Assembly: GCF_945957265.1 (NCBI RefSeq)
Contig: NZ_CAMFKO010000003.1
Location: forward strand, 62,001-126,000
From: an uncultured Dechloromonas sp.
Lineage (GTDB): Bacteria; Pseudomonadota; Gammaproteobacteria; Burkholderiales; Rhodocyclaceae
Direction: 5' to 3'
Length of the DNA stretch: 64,000 nucleotides
The position numbers were made by a program, and so were the translations under genes. This document shows, piece by piece, positions 40,825 to 50,140 of this stretch (positions within the stretch are counted from its first letter, which is position 1; every line of letters begins with the position of its first letter). Below the pieces are notes generated by a model, which worked only from the letters and a program-made list of their open reading frames with translations, ran no database searches and was not told where the DNA came from.

Positions 40825-42287
40825 TGGCTGAGTTCATCATCGCCAACATGGCGCCGCTGATGTTCGGCGCCCTGGTTCTGTTCCTGCTGTTCGGCTACCC
40901 GGTGGCCTTTGCGCTGGCCGCCAACGGCATCGTCTTCGGCCTCATCGGCATCGAACTCGGCCTGCTCACGCCGGCCCTGTTCCAGGCACTGCCCGAGCGC
41001 ATCTTCGGCATCATGGCCAACGACACGCTGCTGGCCATCCCCTTCTTCACCTTCATGGGGCTGATTCTCGAACGATCCGGCATGGCCGAAGACCTGCTCG
41101 ACACCATCGGCCAGCTGTTCGGCCCGATGCGCGGCGGCCTGGCCTTTGCCGTCATCTTCGTCGGCGCCCTGCTCGCCGCCACCACCGGCGTGGTTGCCGC
41201 CTCGGTGATCTCGATGGGCCTGATCTCGCTGCCCATCATGCTGCGCTACGGCTACGACAAGCGCCTGGCCTCCGGCGTCATCGCCGCCTCCGGCACGCTG
41301 GCCCAGATCATCCCGCCGTCGCTGGTGCTGATCATCATGGCCGACCAGCTCGGCCGCTCGGTCGGCGACATGTACGAAGGCGCCATGGTCCCGGGCCTGG
41401 TGCTGACCAGCCTGTACGTCGGCTACGTCGCCATCCTGGCCGTCTTCAAGCCGGCAACCTGCCCGGCGCTTCCCCCGGAAGCCCGCACCCTGCGCGGCGC
41501 GAAGCTGTTCCTGCGCGTCATCACCACGCTGGTCCCGCCGCTGGTCCTGATCTTCCTGGTCCTCGGCACCATTTTCCTCGGCATCGCCACGCCGACCGAA
41601 GGCGGCGCCATGGGCGCGGCCGGCGCGCTGATCCTGGCCCTGGCCCGTCGGCGCATCAGCTTCAAGCTGCTCAAGCAGGCCATGGAAACCACCGGCAAGC
41701 TGTCGTCCTTCGTGGTCTTCATCCTGGTCGGCTCGACGGTATTCGGCCTGGTCTTCCGCGGCGTCAACGGCGACCTGTGGGTCGAACACCTGCTGCTCGG
41801 CCTGCCCGGCGGCCAGGTCGGCTTCCTGATCGTGGTCAACATCCTGGTCTTCGTCCTTGCCTTCTTCCTCGACTTCTTCGAACTGTCCTTCATCATCGTG
41901 CCGCTGCTCGCACCGGTGGCGGACAAGCTGGGCATCGACCTGGTCTGGTTCGGCGTGCTGCTCGCGGTGAACATGCAGACCTCGTTCATGCACCCGCCGT
42001 TCGGCTTCGCGCTGTTCTACCTGCGCTCGGTCGCGCCGAGCTCGGTCAAGACCACCGACATCTACTGGGGCGCCATCCCGTTCGTCTGCATCCAGATCAT
42101 CATGGTGGCCATCATCATCATCTTCCCGGATATCGTGAGCTACGGCGATCCGGCGGAAAAGGCCCGCCTCGAACATCAGGGCGAAGTGGACCTCGGTTCG
42201 CTGATGCAGGATGGCGAAGGCGCCAAGGCGCCCACCGAGGATTCGGCCGCCGACCTGCTCAAGAACCTGCAGAGCGAGAACAAGTAA
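40824..42287 (+). CDS. TRAP transporter large permease (DctM family)
   Basis: DctM-type subunit (487 aa) with a dozen or more hydrophobic helices; it forms the sodium-coupled transport channel. Landmarks are FGYPVAFALA, AIPFFTFMGLILERSGMAEDLL, ASGTLAQIIPPSLVLI and the FLDFFELSFIIVPLLAP segment. The fairly large size and these motifs fit the alpha-keto acid/mannitol-type subgroup. A clear terminator follows. Its binding protein is most likely the dctP-like gene at 42972, on the other strand. Confidence 0.94.
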   Translation: MAEFIIANMAPLMFGALVLFLLFGYPVAFALAANGIVFGLIGIELGLLTPALFQALPERIFGIMANDTLLAIPFFTFMGLILERSGMAEDLLDTIGQLFGPMRGGLAFAVIFVGALLAATTGVVAASVISMGLISLPIMLRYGYDKRLASGVIAASGTLAQIIPPSLVLIIMADQLGRSVGDMYEGAMVPGLVLTSLYVGYVAILAVFKPATCPALPPEARTLRGAKLFLRVITTLVPPLVLIFLVLGTIFLGIATPTEGGAMGAAGALILALARRRISFKLLKQAMETTGKLSSFVVFILVGSTVFGLVFRGVNGDLWVEHLLLGLPGGQVGFLIVVNILVFVLAFFLDFFELSFIIVPLLAPVADKLGIDLVWFGVLLAVNMQTSFMHPPFGFALFYLRSVAPSSVKTTDIYWGAIPFVCIQIIMVAIIIIFPDIVSYGDPAEKARLEHQGEVDLGSLMQDGEGAKAPTEDSAADLLKNLQSENK

Positions 42288-42313
42288 GCCGCATCGACAA
42301 TGAACCAACCTCG

Positions 42314-42339
42314 GCGGGGCTTCGGCCCCGCTTTTTTTT
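42314..42339 (+). terminator. Terminator after dctM
   Basis: GCGGGGC-TTCG-GCCCCGC is followed by eight Ts, 27 bp after the dctM stop. Confidence 0.92.
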
Positions 42340-42443
42340 CGCCATTGAATCGGTCTATGATTGCCATCGGCATTGCTCATTGGCATCAAGCGCCCCATGG
42401 GCGGACAATGGGCTCCATCAACTCACAACATCAGGAGGTTGCC

Positions 42444-42908
42444 ATGGATATCGGAATCACCAAGAAGGATCGCGAGAAAATTGCCGAGGGGCTGTCGCAC
42501 CTGCTCGCCGACTCGTTCACGCTGTACCTGAAGACCCACAATTTCCACTGGAACGTGACCGGCCCGATGTTCAACACCCTGCACGTGATGTTCATGGATC
42601 AATACACCGAACTGTGGAACGCCCTCGACCTGATCGCCGAGCGCATCCGCGCCCTGGGCGTGGCGGCACCGGGCACCTACCGGGAATTCGCCAAGCTGAC
42701 GGTGATCAAGGAAAGCGAAGGCAAGGTCAGCGCCGAAGAGATGATCAAGCAGCTGGTGGCCGGCCAGGAAGCCGTGACCAAGACGGCGCGCGGCCTCTTC
42801 CCGCTGGTCGACAAGGCCGGCGACGAGCCGACCGCCGACCTGCTGACCCAGCGCATGCAGATCCACGAAAAGAATGCCTGGATGCTGCGCAGCCTGCTGG
42901 AAAACTGA
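42444..42908 (+). CDS. dps: Dps family DNA-binding ferritin-like protein
   Basis: Dps (154 aa) forms a 12-mer that oxidises and stores iron and protects DNA under stress. Ferroxidase-site residues are visible in [14 protein letters not shown] (about residues 29-42) and [19 protein letters not shown]. Start is the ATG at 42444 behind AGGAGG; 48 upstream in-frame codons run over the terminator and are not conserved. It lies between the two halves of a TRAP system and has its own terminator. Confidence 0.95.
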   Translation: MDIGITKKDREKIAEGLSHLLADSFTLYLKTHNFHWNVTGPMFNTLHVMFMDQYTELWNALDLIAERIRALGVAAPGTYREFAKLTVIKESEGKVSAEEMIKQLVAGQEAVTKTARGLFPLVDKAGDEPTADLLTQRMQIHEKNAWMLRSLLEN

Positions 42909-42926
42909 AGCGAAACGACCGGCAAC

Positions 42927-42956
42927 AAAAAACCCGCGGAATCCGCGGGTTTTTTA
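42927..42956. terminator. Bidirectional terminator between dps and dctP
   Basis: AACCCGCGG-AAT-CCGCGGGTT has an A-run on the left and a T-run on the right, so it can stop both dps (plus) and the convergent dctP-like gene (minus). Confidence 0.9.
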
Positions 42957-42971
42957 TTGGCTGGGAAACGC

Positions 42972-44060
42972 TTACTTGTGCGATTGCAGGAAGCGGTCCA
43001 TGCGCATTTCGGCGACGCTGAACCAGGCGTTCTGCGTCTTGCGGTACTTCTCCCACTCGGTGTAGATCTTCTTGAAGGCCGGGTTCTTGCCGGCCTCGTC
43101 GGCGTAGATCTGCTGGGCTGCCTTGTAGGCGGCCTCGAGGATTTCGTCGGAGAAGGAGCTCAGCTTGACGCCGCTCTGCAGCAGCTTGGACAGGGCGATC
43201 GGGTTCTTGTGGTCGTATTCGGCCATCATCGTGACGTTGGCTTCGTACGCGGCGGCCTGGAAGGCAGCCTGGTATTCCTTCGGCAGCTTGTCCCATTCCT
43301 TCTTGTTGACGAAGAAGTGGATAACCGGGCCGGATTCCCAGAAACCCGGGTAGTAGTAGTTCTTGGCAACCTTGTAGAAGCCGAGCTTTTCGTCGTCGTA
43401 CGGACCGACCCACTCAGCAGCATCGATGGTGCCCTTTTCCAGCGCCGGGTAGATATCGCCACCGGCGATCTGCTGCGGGACCACGCCGAGTTCGTTGAAG
43501 ACGGTGCCGCCCAGGCCGGCGATACGCATCTTGACGCCCTTGAGGTCAGCCAGGGTCTTCACTTCCTTGCGCCACCAGCCGCCCATCTGGGTACCGGTGT
43601 TGCCGCCGGCGAAGGAGACGACGTTGTAGTTGGCGTAGAAATCGTCCAATGCCTTCTGGCCGCCGCCGTAGTAGATCCAGGCGTTCATCTGGCGGGCGTT
43701 CATGCCGAACGGAACGGCCGTACCGAAGCCGAAGGTCTTGTCCTTGCCGACGTAGTAGTACGAGCAGGTGTGGCAAACCTCGACGGTGCCCTGCTGCACG
43801 GCATCCAGCGCCTGCAGGCCGGGAACGATCTCGCCGCCCGGGAAGACGCGGATATCGAACTTGCCACCGGTCATTTCACGCAGGCGGTTGGCCAGCACAT
43901 CGGCGCCGCCGTAGATGGTGTCCAGGCTCTTCGGGAAGGAAGAGGTCAGACGCCATTTGATGTTCGGGGCGGACTGGGCGATGGCCGGGGCGGCCAGGGT
44001 GGTTGCGGCACCTGCGGCGGCGCCGACGGATGCTTTTTTCAGAAAATCGCGACGTTGCAT
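42972..44060 (-). CDS. TRAP transporter substrate-binding protein (DctP/TakP type)
   Basis: This 362-aa periplasmic binding protein has a twin-arginine-like signal (MQRRDFLKKASVGAAAGAA). The mature part, starting NIKWRLTSSFPKSLDTIYGGAD, resembles the alpha-keto-acid-binding TakP of Rhodobacter more than C4-dicarboxylate DctP proteins. The conserved arginine and the WVGPYDDEKLGFYKVAKNYY segment fit this subgroup. It is convergent with dctQM across dps, yet is the only binding protein nearby and so the likely partner. Confidence 0.9.
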   Translation of the reverse strand: MQRRDFLKKASVGAAAGAATTLAAPAIAQSAPNIKWRLTSSFPKSLDTIYGGADVLANRLREMTGGKFDIRVFPGGEIVPGLQALDAVQQGTVEVCHTCSYYYVGKDKTFGFGTAVPFGMNARQMNAWIYYGGGQKALDDFYANYNVVSFAGGNTGTQMGGWWRKEVKTLADLKGVKMRIAGLGGTVFNELGVVPQQIAGGDIYPALEKGTIDAAEWVGPYDDEKLGFYKVAKNYYYPGFWESGPVIHFFVNKKEWDKLPKEYQAAFQAAAYEANVTMMAEYDHKNPIALSKLLQSGVKLSSFSDEILEAAYKAAQQIYADEAGKNPAFKKIYTEWEKYRKTQNAWFSVAEMRMDRFLQSHK

Positions 44061-44158
44061 ATTGTCTCCTCCAGAAGGTAAGTCACGTCAAGCCTGTTGG
44101 CTGGTCCTATTTTTCACCAATCCCGCCGCTTTTGCGAGTGGTGGAAAACCCTAATCGC

Positions 44159-45502
44159 TCACTCGCCGGCGACGGTCATGCGCTCGATCAGGATCGACCC
44201 GGTCTGCTTGGTGCCGCGTATCTGCACATCGTTGCCGACGGCGACGATCCCGGCCAGCATGCTCTTGAGGTTGCCGGCAATGGTGATCTCCTCGACCGGA
44301 TGGACGATTTTCCCGTTTTCGACCCAGTAGCCGGCCGCGCCGCGCGAATAGTCGCCGGTCACGTAGTTGATGCCGTGGCCGAGCAGTTCCGTCACCAGCA
44401 GGCCGCGCCCCATCTGGGCGAGCAGGCCGTCCAGGTCGTACTGGCCGGGCTGGATGATCAGGTTGTGGCTGCCGCCGGCATTGGCCGTGGTCTGCATGCC
44501 CAGCTTGCGCGCGGTGTAGGCGCTCAGGAAATAGCCCTGCAGGATGCCGTCGGTGACGATATCGCGATCGCGCGTCGCCACGCCGTCGCTGTCGAAGGCC
44601 GCGCTGCCCAGGCCGCAGGGAATGTGCGGGCGTTCGGCGATCTGCACGAAGTCCGGCATGACCCGCTTGCCGAGATGATCGATCAGGAAGGAGGACTTGC
44701 GGTAGAGCGCCCCGCCGCTGGCGGCATGCACCAGGCTGCCGAGCAGGCCGCCGGCCAGTTGCGCTTCGAAGATGACCGGGAATTCGCCGGTCTTGACCTT
44801 GCGCCCACCCAGGCGGGCGACCGCGCGCTCGGCGGCAATGCGGCCGACCTGCTGCGGGTTGTCGAGACGGCTGGCGTCGCGATGCGTGGTGTACCAGTCG
44901 TCGCGCTGCATGGCATCCTGCTCGCCGGCGATCACCGAACAGGAAATATAATGGCGTGAAGTCGGATAGCCGCCCATGAAGCCCAGGCTGTTGGCCGACA
45001 CGAAATGCGCCTGCTGCGTCGAGATCGAGGCGCCCTCCGAATTGCTGACCAGCGGATTGGTATCGAAGGCCGCCTGTTCGCAGCGGCGCGCCGTCTCGAT
45101 AGCTTCCTCGACGCTCAGAGCCCACGGGTGGTAGAGATCGAGGTCAGGACAATCCCGGGCCATCAACGCGGCGTCCGCCAGGCCGGCACAATCGTCCTCG
45201 GCGGTGAAGCGGGCGATGTTCAGCGCCGCCTCGACCGTTTCGCGCAAGGCTTGCGCTGAAAAGTCCGACGTGCTGGCGTAGCCTTTGCGCTGCCCGGCGT
45301 AGACGGTGATGCCGATGCCTTTGTCGCGATTGAACTCGATGGTCTCGACCTCGTCGCAACGGACCGTGACCGACTGGCCGAAACCCTCCGACACATCGAC
45401 CTCGCAGGCCGTCGCTCCCTTGCTGCTGGCGTGTTTGAGCACATCCTCGGCGAGTTGCTGCAGGGTGGCGAAGGGGTAGGAAAATGCGGCAGTTTCGGAC
45501 AT
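44159..45502 (-). CDS. pmbA: Metalloprotease PmbA (TldE)
   Basis: PmbA (447 aa) is the TldE-type subunit of the TldD/TldE protease, which degrades unfolded peptides and matures some modified peptides. Landmarks are DKGIGITVYAGQRKGYASTSD, LGSAAFDSDGVATRDRDIV and the C-terminal LLVTELLGHGINYVTGDYSRGAAGYWVENG segment (first half). The active-site HExxxH belongs to TldD and is absent, as expected. It is divergent from darP, as in E. coli (pmbA-yjgA). Confidence 0.96.
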   Translation of the reverse strand: MSETAAFSYPFATLQQLAEDVLKHASSKGATACEVDVSEGFGQSVTVRCDEVETIEFNRDKGIGITVYAGQRKGYASTSDFSAQALRETVEAALNIARFTAEDDCAGLADAALMARDCPDLDLYHPWALSVEEAIETARRCEQAAFDTNPLVSNSEGASISTQQAHFVSANSLGFMGGYPTSRHYISCSVIAGEQDAMQRDDWYTTHRDASRLDNPQQVGRIAAERAVARLGGRKVKTGEFPVIFEAQLAGGLLGSLVHAASGGALYRKSSFLIDHLGKRVMPDFVQIAERPHIPCGLGSAAFDSDGVATRDRDIVTDGILQGYFLSAYTARKLGMQTTANAGGSHNLIIQPGQYDLDGLLAQMGRGLLVTELLGHGINYVTGDYSRGAAGYWVENGKIVHPVEEITIAGNLKSMLAGIVAVGNDVQIRGTKQTGSILIERMTVAGE

Positions 45503-45571
45503 GGGGGCGGCGTCGGAGCGGTAAAATCGCTATCATAACAGCCCGCCATAGACCGCCTCCGATTGGTTCAC

Positions 45572-46108
45572 ATGCAAGACGAAGATTTCACCGAAGACAC
45601 CGGCCGCCCCTCGAAAACCAAGCAGAAGGAGGCGATGCACGAATTGCGCGACCTCGGCGCGGAACTGGTCGAGTTGTCGGTCGGGCAGCTAAAACGCATC
45701 AACCTGCCGGAGAATCTTTTTGATGCGGTGCGCGACTGCCAGAAGATCACCGCCCACGGCGCCCGGCGCCGGCAGATCCAGTACCTGGGCAAGCTGATGC
45801 GCGGCGTGGACGACGAGCCGATACGCGCCGGACTGGCCATGCTGCGCGGCGAATCCTCCGCCGAAACGGCCCGCCTGCATCGCCTGGAACGCTTCCGCGT
45901 CCGCCTGCTGGAAGACGAGGCGGTTCTCGCCGAAATCGCCGCCCTGTGGCCCGCCGTGGATCTTCAGCATCTGCGCACGCTGCGTCGCAATGCGCTGAAG
46001 GAAAAGGAAAACAACAAGCCGCCGAAGAATTTCCGCGCCATCTTCCAGATCCTGCAGGAGCTGGACCAGAAGGGCGCGCCCCCGGCCGAGGAAGATGGCG
46101 ATGAATGA
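45572..46108 (+). CDS. darP: Ribosome biogenesis factor DarP/YjgA (DUF615)
   Basis: DarP (178 aa) associates with late 50S ribosomal subunit intermediates. Family features are [17 protein letters not shown] near the start, LPENLFDAVRDCQKITAHGARRRQIQYLGKLMR in the middle (first segment about residues 45-60), and KNFRAIFQILQEL at the end. The ATG at 45572 is chosen; a TTG 9 bp upstream is less likely. It is divergent from pmbA and overlaps mog by 14 bp. Confidence 0.94.
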   Translation: MQDEDFTEDTGRPSKTKQKEAMHELRDLGAELVELSVGQLKRINLPENLFDAVRDCQKITAHGARRRQIQYLGKLMRGVDDEPIRAGLAMLRGESSAETARLHRLERFRVRLLEDEAVLAEIAALWPAVDLQHLRTLRRNALKEKENNKPPKNFRAIFQILQELDQKGAPPAEEDGDE

Positions 46109-46685
46109 CGAACTCGTCGTCGGCCTGGTCTCCATCAGCGACCGCGCCTCGACGGGCGTGTACGAGGACCAGGGCATTCCGGCCCTGCGCGACTGGCTGT
46201 CGTCGGCGCTGACCTCGCCATGGCGCGCCGAAACCCGGCTCATCGCCGACGACCGGCCGGGCATCGAGCAGACCCTGATCGACCTGGTCGACAAGGCCGG
46301 CTGCCACCTGGTGCTGACCACCGGCGGCACCGGCCCGGCCTTGCGCGACGTCACGCCGGAAGCGACGCTGGCCGTCGCCGACAAGGAAATGCCTGGCTTC
46401 GGCGAGGAAATGCGGCGGATCAGCCTGAATTTCGTGCCGACCGCCATCCTGTCGCGGCAGGTCGCCGTCATCCGCAAGCAGGCCCTGATCATCAACCTGC
46501 CCGGCCAGCCGAAGTCGATCAGGGAGACGCTGGAAGGCGTCCGCGCCGCCGACGGCACGGTCAGCCATGTCGGCATCTTCGCCGCCGTGCCCTACTGCAT
46601 CGACCTGATCGGCGGCCCCTATGCCGAAACGAACGCGGCGGTGATCAAGGCCTTCCGCCCCAAATCGGCCATCCGCCCACAGTAA
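46095..46685 (+). CDS. mog: Molybdopterin adenylyltransferase
   Basis: Mog (196 aa) adenylates molybdopterin before molybdenum insertion, which the MsrP enzyme in this window would need. Family motifs are GLVSISDRASTGVYEDQGIP, LVLTTGGTGPALRDVTPEAT and INLPGQPKSIRE. The start overlaps darP; a second ATG lies 6 bp downstream. It converges on the 516-aa PilZ-like gene. Confidence 0.94.
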   Translation: MAMNDELVVGLVSISDRASTGVYEDQGIPALRDWLSSALTSPWRAETRLIADDRPGIEQTLIDLVDKAGCHLVLTTGGTGPALRDVTPEATLAVADKEMPGFGEEMRRISLNFVPTAILSRQVAVIRKQALIINLPGQPKSIRETLEGVRAADGTVSHVGIFAAVPYCIDLIGGPYAETNAAVIKAFRPKSAIRPQ

Positions 46686-46694
46686 ATCGGCGCT

Positions 46695-48245
46695 TCAGAC
46701 AGCGCCGATGACGCTCTGGCGATAGCGCGCCAGTTCGTAATCGGCCGTCTGCTCGAGCAGCGAAACGGGGTCCAGCACGAAGCGCCGGCCGTCGCACGCA
46801 TATTCCAGCGATTCGCGCGGGGAAAAGGCGCCGTAGGGAAGGATCACGCGCAACTCGCCGGCGTCGTTGCCGTCCAGCAGCAGGAGCACCGGCGTCGTCG
46901 CAGCCGCGCCATAGCTGGAAGCGGAACGGACACGAACTTCCTGGGCATTGGCCTGGCGGGACAAGGCCTCGATGCCGACCCGGGCTTCGCTTTCCGACTC
47001 GCGGTGATAGCGGCGAACGACGCCGATCAGCCAGTTGTCGCCCCCCTCCGGCTGCATGGCGATCAGTGCGCCCACCCGCAGCCACTCTCCCGGAACGTCC
47101 CCGAGTACGGCGCCGAATCCGCCCCGGCTGACATTCTCGACCACCCAGCTTTCGATCGGCAGCCCCGCGGGACGCCCCCCGAACTCGCCCGAAAAGACGA
47201 CGAAGGCGTTGACCAGGCCGTGCAGCACCGACATGCGGTGCATCACCCGATGCCGGTCGTGCTTGCGCTGCGGCGGAACGGGTGCCAGATAGCTGGCCAG
47301 ATGCTTGAGCACGCGCGCCACCAGCTTGGGCAGGTATTGCCCGCCAAGATCCAGCTCCGCCGGCACGTCGTCGCCGCGCGCCAGGGCATCGAGCAAGGCC
47401 AGCATGGCCTGATGGGCACCGGCCGGCTTGATGAAGCGCTGGGTCGGCGTCGCGCGGGCCGGCATCCTGGCCAGGCGCAGCGGTGGCTGCGCCAGCAGCA
47501 AGTCGGACCAATACACGCTGTCGATCAAGGCGCTGCGCGTGAACACGAAACCGTTCAGGAAATGGGCGATCAGCCGCTCGGCGATTTCGATCTCCAGCGG
47601 CAACAGGCTGCCCAGCGAGGCGGCCTGGAAAACCATGACCTTCTGGTACTCGATGACCGGCGAGGTCATCCCCGCCTTGCCGACCAAGGGCACCGCCTTC
47701 TCGGCCACCTCGGCCGTTTCGGCGGCCAGCAGCGCCTGACCGAGCGGCCGCCACAGTTCGGCACGCATCGGACCATAGTGGAACTGCTCCCACTTCAGCA
47801 CGGCCCCCAGCGCCGCGATCAGGCGAACGCTGAGCGTCGGCAGCACGCTCGACGGTAACTCGCCGGCCCGGGGCTTGTCCGCAACCCGTCCGAGGCAGCG
47901 TTCGTAGGCCGCCGACAACAGGCGCCAAAACCCGTAATTGATGGACCACAGGCGCTTTTCCTCGGAACGGGAAAGCCGGGCGGCCTGGAAGTACTCGCGC
48001 GACAGGCGCTTGAGATGGGGATAGGCCGCCTCTTCCAGCGCCTGCGCCACCTCGTAGAGACGGTCCACCGGAAAGTCGTCGATCCCGGCCAGGGATTCGA
48101 GCCAGCCGGTAATTTCGTCCTGCGCCTTGAAGGCGTTGTCCTTCGGCAATTCACTGAGAATCTTGCGCATTTCGCGCGGGTTGACCAGGGGATGGTCGTG
48201 TTTTCCGCCCCACATTCCGCCCAGCGTCGCTACCTTGTCGAACAC
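46695..48245 (-). CDS. Hypothetical protein with C-terminal PilZ-like signature
   Basis: I do not recognise the long N-terminal part (about residues 1-320), which is helical, soluble and without a signal peptide. The C-terminal ~110 residues carry both halves of a c-di-GMP-binding PilZ signature: RxxxR in RKHDR (327-331) and NxSxxG in ENVSRGG (371-376), followed by the expected strands ([18 protein letters not shown]). Codon use and base composition are host-like. It is a single gene between mog and thyA, convergent with mog and divergent from thyA. Confidence 0.7.
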   Translation of the reverse strand: MFDKVATLGGMWGGKHDHPLVNPREMRKILSELPKDNAFKAQDEITGWLESLAGIDDFPVDRLYEVAQALEEAAYPHLKRLSREYFQAARLSRSEEKRLWSINYGFWRLLSAAYERCLGRVADKPRAGELPSSVLPTLSVRLIAALGAVLKWEQFHYGPMRAELWRPLGQALLAAETAEVAEKAVPLVGKAGMTSPVIEYQKVMVFQAASLGSLLPLEIEIAERLIAHFLNGFVFTRSALIDSVYWSDLLLAQPPLRLARMPARATPTQRFIKPAGAHQAMLALLDALARGDDVPAELDLGGQYLPKLVARVLKHLASYLAPVPPQRKHDRHRVMHRMSVLHGLVNAFVVFSGEFGGRPAGLPIESWVVENVSRGGFGAVLGDVPGEWLRVGALIAMQPEGGDNWLIGVVRRYHRESESEARVGIEALSRQANAQEVRVRSASSYGAAATTPVLLLLDGNDAGELRVILPYGAFSPRESLEYACDGRRFVLDPVSLLEQTADYELARYRQSVIGAV

Positions 48246-48372
48246 GGTCTCTCCCCAGAAAACTGTTTTTTTTGATTGTAGTTCCCGCCTCGGTCGTCGA
48301 ACGAGAGAAATTTCCGAAGGCGATCCCCGAGGTAGAATAGCCGATCTGTATTTTCCCCGGATAGTCGAATCG

Positions 48373-48888
48373 ATGCAGCCCTACCTTGACCTGATGCGCC
48401 ATGTGCTGGACAACGGCAACGACAAGTCGGACCGCACCGGCACGGGCACCCGCTCCGTATTCGGCTGGCAGATGCGCTTCGACCTGGGCCAGGGCTTTCC
48501 GGTCGTCACCACCAAGAAACTGCACCTCAAGTCGATCATCCACGAACTGCTGTGGTTCATCCAGGGCGACACCAACATCAAGTACCTGCAGGACAACGGC
48601 GTCCGCATCTGGGACGAATGGGCCGACGAAAACGGCGATCTCGGCCCGGTTTACGGCAAGCAGTGGCGCCGCTGGGAAACCCCGGACGGCCGCCTGATCG
48701 ACCAGATCACGCAGCTCGTGCATGGCCTGAAGAACAATCCGGACTCCCGGCGCCACATCGTGTCTGCCTGGAACCCGGGCGACGTCGACAGCATGGCGCT
48801 GCCGCCCTGCCACTGCCTGTTCCAGTTCTACGTCGCCAACGGCAAGCTGAGCTGCCAGCTCTACCAGCGCTCGGCCGACATCTTCCTA
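48373..48888 (+). pseudogene. thyA: Host thymidylate synthase, truncated by island insertion
   Basis: The first 172 codons are an intact ThyA N-terminus that follows E. coli numbering exactly: catalytic Cys146 in LPPCH, and Arg166-Ser167-Asp169 in QRSADIF. The remaining third, including the dUMP/folate-binding Asn177 and the His207/Tyr209 pair, is gone, so the product cannot be a working enzyme. The break falls at about 48886-48889, where composition abruptly becomes AT-rich. The frame then reads through about 92 foreign codons to a stop at 49165-49167. The missing 3' part is not elsewhere in the window. Confidence 0.9.
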
Positions 48889-49003
48889 TTAGACAACCAT
48901 GGTATTTCTGTACAGTCCAGAAGCCCTTCTGTTATTTTTTTATACCCAAATGTTTATTTTAATACCTATATAATGTTCATTTGTACATCATCAACTATAG
49001 CTA

Positions 49004-50140
49004 ATGGAAGTTCATCGCTCCCGCACAAGCAAGCCGCCAAGATTCTTGCTGCTCGACTCGGCAGAGCGTGTCGCCGTCCTGCCAACCAATTTCATCCAGT
49101 CCCTGGAACAATTACCCAAGCGGATGGCCGATGGCACCCTCGAACTCTACGCAGGCCGTATCCGTGATTTTTGTTCTTTCCTGGAAGTGCACAAGGTCTT
49201 CGGCCAAGTTCGTGTAGACGACGCGATACTCGCCGTAGGGCTTCCTGTGCTGGACGAGTTTTATCGTGCGTGCAATGCCAAGGGCCTAGGCAGCTCAACC
49301 GTTCGAGGGTACGAAGTTGTACTAAAGATGTTTACGGACTGGCTGACTACAGAGGAAGCCAATAGGGTCAAAGCCCATGCCCTTTATGAGAACCTAGGCT
49401 ACAGGACGGCAACGCCTAGTAAGAGAATGCCACGCTATCTCACGGTAGATGAAGTCATCACCTTATTGCAGGGAATGCATTGGGAGGTGCAGCGACTCAT
49501 CGGACACTTCATCTTCGACACGGGCCTTCGGGTTTCAGAAGTGCCACGTGTGTTGAAAAGTGACCTTCCCCTCATAGAGCAATACCCTGCAACCCAGATG
49601 TATTTCCCGCTATTCGTCCGCGGGAGCAAGGGACACGGTGGCGAAATCAAAGAGCGATACACAATCATATCCAGAGCCATGCTGGTCCGACTCAATCGCT
49701 ACCTCAAAACGCGAACATATTTCACCAACCATGACTGGCCGGAAGCAGCTAAGCCTGCCTTTTTGAATACCTACGGCGAACCAATAACTGCCGAGGCGAT
49801 TCAGAAGTGTATTGCCGATGCACTCGGTCGTACTCGACTAACCGCAGCTTCTCCTCACCGACTGCGCCACGGGACGGCATACTCAGTCATGAAATCAGAG
49901 CACGGCAAGAGCCTGCTAGACAATCTAGTCGTACTTCAACGCGTCCTTGGCCATAGCCAGCTGTCGACTACTGAAATCTACGCTCATATTCCAGCCCCAG
50001 TCTTACATCGGATGACTGAGGATGGAGCTCAAGGCGAAATTCGCTTCCGCTTCGAGGAGGCCCAAAAAATCCTGGACGCAACGTACCTACCCGAGAAAAA
50101 ACAACCCAAGGTTCGCAAAATTGGAGTCCGAATTGGCTGA
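49004..50140 (+). CDS. tnpA: Tyrosine recombinase, TnpA-like (378 aa)
   Basis: Site-specific tyrosine recombinase. The catalytic set is complete: Arg176 in DTGLRVSEV, a lysine in RGSKG (about 209), His285-Xaa-Xaa-Arg288 in PHRLRHG, His317 in LGHSQLS and the nucleophile Tyr326 in EIYAHI. An N-terminal SAM-like core-binding domain covers about residues 30-125. Size and position as the first gene fit TnpA of Tn554-type elements (about 360 aa). It lies 115 bp inside the left end of the island, and the next recombinase overlaps its 3' end. Confidence 0.92.
   Translation: MEVHRSRTSKPPRFLLLDSAERVAVLPTNFIQSLEQLPKRMADGTLELYAGRIRDFCSFLEVHKVFGQVRVDDAILAVGLPVLDEFYRACNAKGLGSSTVRGYEVVLKMFTDWLTTEEANRVKAHALYENLGYRTATPSKRMPRYLTVDEVITLLQGMHWEVQRLIGHFIFDTGLRVSEVPRVLKSDLPLIEQYPATQMYFPLFVRGSKGHGGEIKERYTIISRAMLVRLNRYLKTRTYFTNHDWPEAAKPAFLNTYGEPITAEAIQKCIADALGRTRLTAASPHRLRHGTAYSVMKSEHGKSLLDNLVVLQRVLGHSQLSTTEIYAHIPAPVLHRMTEDGAQGEIRFRFEEAQKILDATYLPEKKQPKVRKIGVRIG

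Noticed and set aside
40593..42398. A 601-codon antisense frame opposite the TRAP large permease
   Set aside because: The plus strand clearly encodes DctM with conserved motifs and membrane helices; the antisense product is a charged low-complexity string.
48373..49167. thyA disruption as a sequencing frameshift or a self-splicing intron/intein, as in the T4 td gene
   Set aside because: The sequence after codon 172 is not thyA in any frame, many genes follow, and thyA does not resume within the window; this is a large insertion.
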